Assembly: GCA_023212695.1 (NCBI GenBank)
Contig: JALCCG010000334.1
Span: 1 to 21,838 of the forward strand
Direction: 5' to 3'
DNA: 21,838 nucleotides
DNA from: Sporisorium sorghi
Taxonomy: Eukaryota > Basidiomycota > Ustilaginomycetes > Ustilaginales > Ustilaginaceae
In this document: positions 17,214 to 21,838 of the stretch, in pieces
Layout: every line of letters begins with the position of its first letter
How positions within the stretch are numbered: the first letter of the stretch is position 1
The notes under the pieces: model-generated
What the model was told of the DNA's origin: nothing
Databases searched by the model: none
Seen by the model: only the letters and a program-made list of their open reading frames with translations
Made by a program: the position numbers and the translations under genes

Positions 17214-18971
17214 CTAGTCATCATCAAAGGTGATCTTCTTGGCTTTACCAGGGACGAGCTCCTTGAAGTGGTCGCCGTAGCTCGAGTGGGTCTTCTTCTT
17301 GATCGTCGTGGGGAACTTGGTCAGGTCGTCTGGCACTTTCTGATCTGCGTCCTTGAGCACGCGGATGAGCTCGCCGGCGTGCGCCTTGTCCATGTCGGTG
17401 AAGAACGTAAGACTCTTGCCCGTCTTTCCACCTCGACCCGTTCGGCCGATGCGGTGAACGTAGTCCTCGATGGTCAGCGGGAACGTGTAGTTGACGACGT
17501 GCTCGACGTTGGGGATATCCAGTCCTCGTGCAGCGACGTCGGTGGCGACCAGCAGCGGGGTTTCGGCCGACTTGAAGCGCTCCAGCGAGGCGATACGTTC
17601 GTTCTGGCCCAAATCACCGTGGATGCCCGAAACCTTGAATCCACCTCGACGCAGCGTCTGCTCGATGCGCTGCGCCTCCTTCTTGTAGAGCGCAAAGATG
17701 AGAATCTTGTCCTTGGAGCGCTGCGCGTTGACGGAGCGCAAGAAATCGTTCAATCGACGCTCTTTAGCGTAGCCATCGGCGAGCACTTCGACGGTCTGCT
17801 CGACACGACGGTTGGCAGACAGCTCGTCCGAGCCCACAGTGACGCGGACGGGACCGTTCATGAACGACTCGGCTAGACCGCGCACAGCGGGGGGCCAGGT
17901 GGCGGAGAACATGGACGTGTGACGACCCTCCTCGCGCGACTTGCACATGCCAATAATGGCGCGGATGTCGGGCTCGAAGCCCTTGTCGAGCATGCGATCC
18001 GCCTCGTCGAGCACCAAGTAGGAGACACCGGAAAGATCGAGCGACCCATCCCTGGCCATGTCGAGCACACGACCGGGCGTGCCGACGACAATGCGAACCG
18101 TGGGCGTCTGGTTGAGCAATCGCACCTGCTCCTGCTTGGACACACCGCCGTACAGGCAGATCATGCCGATACCCATCGACTTGCCGAGCTTGGCCATGTT
18201 CTCTTCGGTCTGAATCGCCAGCTCTCGCGTCGGCGCCACAACCAGGACATTCACCTGTGCACCCTTGGCCTTCTTCTTGCCGCCGTCGAGCACGTTGTGC
18301 TTGGCCACCAAGTGCTGCAACGCCGGCAAACCGAACGCAAACGTCTTGCCCGAACCCGTCTCGGCAATGCCCACCACATCCTTGTTCTGCAGCAACACGG
18401 GCCAGCAGCACGCCTGGATGGGAGTGGGAGTCGAGAAACCTTGCGCGTCGAGCGTCTTTTTCACAGCTGCGTCGATCTTACCCTCGAGCTCGCGGAAATC
18501 CACCATGGGCAGCGGGGGGCGCTCGTTGGACTCTTCGGGTGCCTCGATGGTGATGTTGTTCGACTCGAGGAAGGCACGAGCTGCAGCAGGGTTGGTGGGT
18601 GTGAACGAAGCTGCAGAGGAGGAGGAGGAGGTTGATGCGACGGGGGCGGGAGTGGCAGCAGGGGTCGACTCGATCGAGGTGGCGGCACTGGCCTTGGCAG
18701 CTGCTTTTTTGGCCTTCTTTTCCTCCTTTCTGCGCTTCTTGGCTGCCTTGTCGTCGTCATCATCATCTGCAGAACGTTTCTTGTCCTTCTTTTCCTTCTT
18801 GTCCTTCTTGCCAGGGGATGCTGGGGATGGCGAGCCCTCGAGGCTTGTCGAAGCAGAAGCAGCAGCAGCAGCAGCAGCAGCAGCCGCCGCCTTGGCAGCT
18901 GCTTTCTTCTCCTTCTTGTGCATCGCCTTGGCGCGATCCTCGAGCGCCTTTTCTGTTGTGCTCGTCGTCAT
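17214..18971 (-). CDS. DBP3: DEAD-box ATP-dependent RNA helicase Dbp3
   Basis: 585 aa, single exon. The ATG at 18971 (MTTSTTEKAL) is preferred; an in-frame ATG at 19028 would add 19 hydrophobic residues. Residues 1-150 are a Lys/Ala/Ser-rich nucleolar-type extension (Ala tract at 28-38, KKDKKEKKDKK, Asp run). The helicase core is complete: Q motif (GFSTPTPIQ), I AETGSGKT (203-210), Ia PTRELAIQ, GG (275-276), Ib TPGR (298-301), II DEAD (322-325), III SATWP (356-360), IV ILIFALYKKEA, V VATDVAARGLDIP and VI YVHRIGRTGRGGKTG. SATWP, FMNGPVRVTVG and ELSANRRVEQTVEV match Dbp3, which acts in nucleolar 27S pre-rRNA processing for the 60S subunit. The Lys-rich N-terminus is also Dbp3-like. It is divergent from the MBOAT gene. 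Confidence 0.92.
   Translation of the reverse strand: MTTSTTEKALEDRAKAMHKKEKKAAAKAAAAAAAAAAASASTSLEGSPSPASPGKKDKKEKKDKKRSADDDDDDKAAKKRRKEEKKAKKAAAKASAATSIESTPAATPAPVASTSSSSSAASFTPTNPAAARAFLESNNITIEAPEESNERPPLPMVDFRELEGKIDAAVKKTLDAQGFSTPTPIQACCWPVLLQNKDVVGIAETGSGKTFAFGLPALQHLVAKHNVLDGGKKKAKGAQVNVLVVAPTRELAIQTEENMAKLGKSMGIGMICLYGGVSKQEQVRLLNQTPTVRIVVGTPGRVLDMARDGSLDLSGVSYLVLDEADRMLDKGFEPDIRAIIGMCKSREEGRHTSMFSATWPPAVRGLAESFMNGPVRVTVGSDELSANRRVEQTVEVLADGYAKERRLNDFLRSVNAQRSKDKILIFALYKKEAQRIEQTLRRGGFKVSGIHGDLGQNERIASLERFKSAETPLLVATDVAARGLDIPNVEHVVNYTFPLTIEDYVHRIGRTGRGGKTGKSLTFFTDMDKAHAGELIRVLKDADQKVPDDLTKFPTTIKKKTHSSYGDHFKELVPGKAKKITFDDD
18858..18884 (+). repeat. (AGC)n trinucleotide repeat inside DBP3
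   Basis: An AGC repeat on the plus strand, read on the minus strand as GCT codons, encodes most of the Ala tract in the DBP3 N-terminal extension. Repeat-length variation would change the Ala tract without breaking the frame. Confidence 0.85.
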
Positions 18972-19106
18972 TGTGTGCGTATATGGTGATGTTTGCGAGG
19001 GAGAAAGAGGGAGACGAAGGAAGAGCAAGGTTGAACAAAATCCGCACTTTCTCTCTCAGCTCAAGAAGAAAAAAAAAGTCAAAATTCCAACTTTTCGCAA
19101 AAATTT

Positions 19107-19137
<31 letters not shown>

Positions 19138-19749
19138 CGCCGGCAAATTTTACAGACCCTTTTCCCGATGAGCTCGCGAATCGGTCAGAAATCTATCGGC
19201 GATGAGCGCTGTCAAACACGGCGCAGAGGACGGCAGAGGACGTCACTCTTCCATATCGCTTAGGCGATCCGATCTTTAACCTCTGCCTTGCGCTGAGTGG
19301 CTTCGTAGGGTTTCATCAGACACAGATCCCGTCTTCGGAGTCCTGATCTCAGTCTCAGTCTCGTCTTCGGCCACATGCTTAGCGCTTGCGGCTAAGGCAG
19401 ATGTCCCAAGACACTGGAGGCTGATGAGGCTGCGACCTCCACCAAGGCGCTGCAGCTTTGCCCTCCCGCCGCTTTACGCCCTCCTTCCCTCAATGATCTC
19501 TGCTGAGTGAGTGAATGAGTGAGAAACCTCGGGCCAATGCATCAACCACAAACCTTCCGTCTCGACTCCTCCTTGCACGGCTCGCTTGCGAAACAAAGTT
19601 TGCGTTGCTGAGCCAATCCGGTCCAACTCCGCTTGTCACTTGGAGCTTCTCGACCCTGACCGGCCAATCCTTCCAACTCGTCCTTGCTTGCCAAGAGCTA
19701 TCACTGGCTTCTTCTCATATATACTAACCGCTGTTCTCGGCCATGCACG
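18972..19749. promoter_or_regulatory. Divergent DBP3/MBOAT intergenic region
   Basis: 778 bp between two divergent starts. Contents seen: a 28-base T tract at 19110-19137, a 10-bp tandem duplication of the word GGCAGAGGAC-like sequence around 19223-19241 that runs into GACGTCAC (CRE/ATF-like), a CTCAGT direct repeat near 19350, and a short inverted repeat CTTAGC/GCTAAG with a 7-base loop (19378-19396). No ORF or tRNA was recognised. Regulatory roles are inferred only from position. Confidence 0.5.
19110..19137 (+). repeat. poly(T) tract, 28 T
   Basis: A pure T run 139 bp upstream of the DBP3 start, poly(A) on the DBP3 coding strand. It is a candidate nucleosome-excluding promoter element. 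Confidence 0.85.
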
Positions 19750-21564
19750 ATGCTCGACCACTACCTCCCAGACACACTACGACGCCTGCTCGACTCGGCC
19801 ACCGCCAAGATGTCGTCGTCGTCGTCGTATAGCGGCCATGCTACACATCACCTCTTTGTTCCCGGCCCGAATGCACGACCTCTACCCATCTGGGCAGCAG
19901 TGGTGCCGCCACTGACCTACTACATCGCGCTCTTCCTACTCCCACCGCTGTCCTCCCGCACATTCTCGCGCACGATCCGCCGAGCTGTCTCATTCGCGCG
20001 GACAACACTTGCCGTCGTCTCGATCTACACGTTTGCCGCGCTCCCATTCAAGTACTACCACCCCGGCAGCGCGGTGCTGACGTACCAGCTGGGCCTGGTG
20101 GGGCTGTACGGCGCCTCGCGCGTGCTCGACGTGTTCTTCCTCTCATACCCCCGCATCCCTAGGCGAATCTTGATCGCCACCACCTCCACCCCCCAGACGA
20201 CCGACAACCGCCGCGCCAACATCGTGCATCCGTACACAGCGGGCAGGAACGAGGAGTGGAAGACCGAGCCTCTGCCCAAAAAGCTCGTCTCGTTCGAGAG
20301 GGCGTGGTGGGCGCTCGATCTCATGATCAGCATGCGCGGTATCGGGTGGGACTTTGCCTCGGCCGATGTGCGTCACGACTCGCACCCTTGGCAGCCGCCC
20401 AGCTCGGCGCAGCTCAGGAGGGCGTTCTTCAAGCTTTTTCCTGTTCTGGTCGGGTGTACGTGGGTGATTCATCACTTGCATCCCAAGCACCTGTCGAGCG
20501 TCAACCCGTCCATCTTGGACCTCGATCCCGCGCGGAGGATCCTTTTTGTTGCAGCGACGGGCATTTCGCTGTACACGCTGTTCGATTTCGGGTACACCTT
20601 GACGAGTGCAGTGGCGCTGCCGATCTTGCACGATGCTGCCGGTCCTGCTTCGCATTTGCAGTCGAAAGTTGGAGGCAAGATGCAGGTAGGAGCAGGGGGG
20701 GGGGACCGAGTCAAGCAGCAGCGAGGCAGCAAGCGAGGCGGCGAAGATTCCGAAACGGAAACCGACGTCGAGAACGAAGACGAAGCGTCCGCCGCCTACC
20801 AAGCCCGCACGCTGCAGCACGAGCAGCTTTCCCTGCGCAACATCGATTTCTTCCCGCTGCTCAACCCGGCCGGCTTCACCAAGGCCACCACAGTGCGGCG
20901 CTTCTGGAGCTACGCATGGCACCGACTGTTCGGCCGACCGTTTGGCGTCTACGGCATCCTGCCCTTCACCTACGTCGCCTACCTCGTCCAAGACGTAATC
21001 GAGGGCAAGTTCAACGACCCGCAACGCAAGCAGGCGAGGCGGGACATCTGGCCGTCGTACCACCCGGACCCCATGCGTGCACTCGAACGCGGTCGAGCAG
21101 ACTGGGCCAAAGTGCTCGGCGCCTTCACTGCGTCCGGCATCATCCACGCCGTCTCGGAACGCGCTGCGCTGGGTGGCCGCATCGCCGTGCCCGTCACCAA
21201 TGTGTGGCTGAAAGGGGATCACGCTAAAGGCATGGGCCACGAGCTGCGCCCCAACTCGAGGGTTGCGGGCGCGGGATTGTTCGGGCTGAGCCCGCTGCAG
21301 GTCGTCCCGCCCGTGTCGGGCATGGGCGAGTTTAGCTTTTTCTTCCTCAACGGCGTCGCGGTCGTGGTTGAGGGCGCGGTGGCGAGGTACGTGGAGAAGA
21401 GGAGGAAGAGCAGGAGTGCAGATGGCAAGTGGTATAGCATGTGGTACGACAACTACGTCTCGGTGGCGTGGACGTTGAGCGTGCTGCTGTTCACGGGTCA
21501 GGCATTTGTCGAGGGTTGGATCAGGAGTGGGATTAGCAAGGAGATTGGTCTGATCAGGAGCTGA
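19750..21564 (+). CDS. Wax synthase-like MBOAT acyltransferase
   Basis: 604 aa from the ATG at 19750; in-frame alternatives are 19684 (22 residues longer) and 19810 (20 shorter). Hydrophobic segments lie near residues 47-70, 83-98, 109-130, 230-242, 263-290, 400-420, 455-468, about 530 and the C-terminus. The core has the wax-synthase (MBOAT_2) pattern: TVRRFWSYAWHRLFGRPF (about 381-398; arginines followed by F-W-x-x-x-W-H), then FTASGIIHAVSE with the putative catalytic His466. The C-terminal GEFSFFFLNGVAVVVEG is also typical. Members acylate sterols, fatty alcohols or secondary metabolites (Tri7-like), probably at the ER. An acidic/basic low-complexity insert (about 305-350) contains a coding run of ten G at 20695-20704. 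No biosynthetic cluster partners are nearby, so the acceptor is unknown. Single exon. Confidence 0.82.
   Translation: MLDHYLPDTLRRLLDSATAKMSSSSSYSGHATHHLFVPGPNARPLPIWAAVVPPLTYYIALFLLPPLSSRTFSRTIRRAVSFARTTLAVVSIYTFAALPFKYYHPGSAVLTYQLGLVGLYGASRVLDVFFLSYPRIPRRILIATTSTPQTTDNRRANIVHPYTAGRNEEWKTEPLPKKLVSFERAWWALDLMISMRGIGWDFASADVRHDSHPWQPPSSAQLRRAFFKLFPVLVGCTWVIHHLHPKHLSSVNPSILDLDPARRILFVAATGISLYTLFDFGYTLTSAVALPILHDAAGPASHLQSKVGGKMQVGAGGGDRVKQQRGSKRGGEDSETETDVENEDEASAAYQARTLQHEQLSLRNIDFFPLLNPAGFTKATTVRRFWSYAWHRLFGRPFGVYGILPFTYVAYLVQDVIEGKFNDPQRKQARRDIWPSYHPDPMRALERGRADWAKVLGAFTASGIIHAVSERAALGGRIAVPVTNVWLKGDHAKGMGHELRPNSRVAGAGLFGLSPLQVVPPVSGMGEFSFFFLNGVAVVVEGAVARYVEKRRKSRSADGKWYSMWYDNYVSVAWTLSVLLFTGQAFVEGWIRSGISKEIGLIRS
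20695..20704 (+). repeat. G10 homopolymer inside the MBOAT coding sequence
   Basis: Ten consecutive G encode part of VGAGGGD in the low-complexity insert. A one-base slip would shift the frame of the conserved C-terminal half. The downstream frame reads a complete wax-synthase motif, so the length given here is consistent with an intact gene. Confidence 0.8.
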
Positions 21565-21734
21565 TCGCAGAGGTGCACGCCTTGTCATGTGGTCTTGTCA
21601 CTTCGTCATTGCTGGAATGGCAGCTTGATACTTCGAACGTCTTCGCACTTTGATCGACGTGTGTCTACAGAGTGAGTCGATGTTGAGCGATGTGTTGAAA
21701 CAGCATGCTTTTCTTGACCATCATTTTTTCGCTG

Positions 21735-21791
<57 letters not shown>

Positions 21792-21838
21792 GATATATTT
21801 TAATTTTATTCCCTTTTTTTTTTTTTTCTTCCTCCCTT
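21565..21838. other. Window end downstream of the MBOAT gene
   Basis: 274 bp with no ORF of note. A 54-T run (21737-21790), an AT-rich stretch and a second run of 14 T (21814-21827) close the window. The region could be the 3' end of the MBOAT transcript or the promoter of a gene outside the window. Confidence 0.6.
21737..21790 (+). repeat. poly(T) tract, 54 T
   Basis: A pure run of 54 T starting 173 bp after the MBOAT stop codon, followed after AT-rich sequence by a further 14-T run. Confidence 0.85.

Noticed and set aside
18265..19263. 332-codon plus-strand ORF opposite the DBP3 N-terminus
   Set aside because: Poly-Ala/Ser/Phe shadow of the low-complexity DBP3 start and the T tract.
20143..21588. 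481-codon minus-strand ORF opposite the MBOAT gene
   Set aside because: Antisense shadow in GC-rich coding DNA; Arg/His/Pro-rich composition, no motifs, while the plus strand encodes a clear family.

Overview
The window looks like nuclear DNA of a basidiomycete, most probably a smut or smut-related yeast (Ustilaginomycotina). The reasons are GC-rich coding sequence, few and short introns (71-133 bp) with GTRNGT donors, CTGAC-like branch sites and CAG acceptors, small intergenic gaps with genes on both strands, and long homopolymer T tracts in the gaps. The genus cannot be fixed from sequence alone. I see no plasmid, phage, transposon, CRISPR, rRNA or tRNA gene.

Layout. 1-299: a G-rich block followed by 50 T, upstream of a REV7/MAD2B-like HORMA gene (300-1607, +). 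Its stop lies 17 bp from the stop of a convergent RIT1 gene, an initiator-tRNA A64 ribosylphosphate transferase (1625-3190, -). Next on the minus strand come a three-exon minimal soluble cytochrome b5 (3615-4107) and an alpha/beta hydrolase (4622-5749). A divergent promoter with a T tract separates the hydrolase from an unrecognised multi-pass membrane protein (6234-7424, +). This is followed by a tail-anchored protein with a KilA-N/APSES-like domain that resembles the inner-nuclear-membrane telomere anchor Bqt4 (7793-9367, +).

The convergent neighbour (9439-11429, -) is a three-exon gene whose uninterrupted frame joins a four-helix fungal membrane domain of unknown function to a PAQR (adiponectin-receptor/Izh/haemolysin III) domain. 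A GIR2/RWDD1-like gene (11903-12805, -) then faces a Rab4-type GTPase (13456-14284, +) across a 650-bp gap that holds a 141-T homopolymer. After these come a signal-peptide-bearing secreted protein of unknown function (14436-15308, -), a two-exon short-chain dehydrogenase (15757-16681, -), the DEAD-box ribosome-biogenesis helicase DBP3 (17214-18971, -), and a divergent wax-synthase-like MBOAT acyltransferase (19750-21564, +). The window ends in a 54-T tract.

Most genes are conserved housekeeping genes: translesion synthesis, tRNA modification, translation-factor chaperoning, endocytic recycling and 60S ribosome assembly. They do not form a single pathway or gene cluster. The most unusual points are the apparent membrane-domain/PAQR fusion, the Bqt4-like tail-anchored protein, the long T tracts and the secreted orphan protein. 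Function calls come from motifs read by eye; no database search was run.
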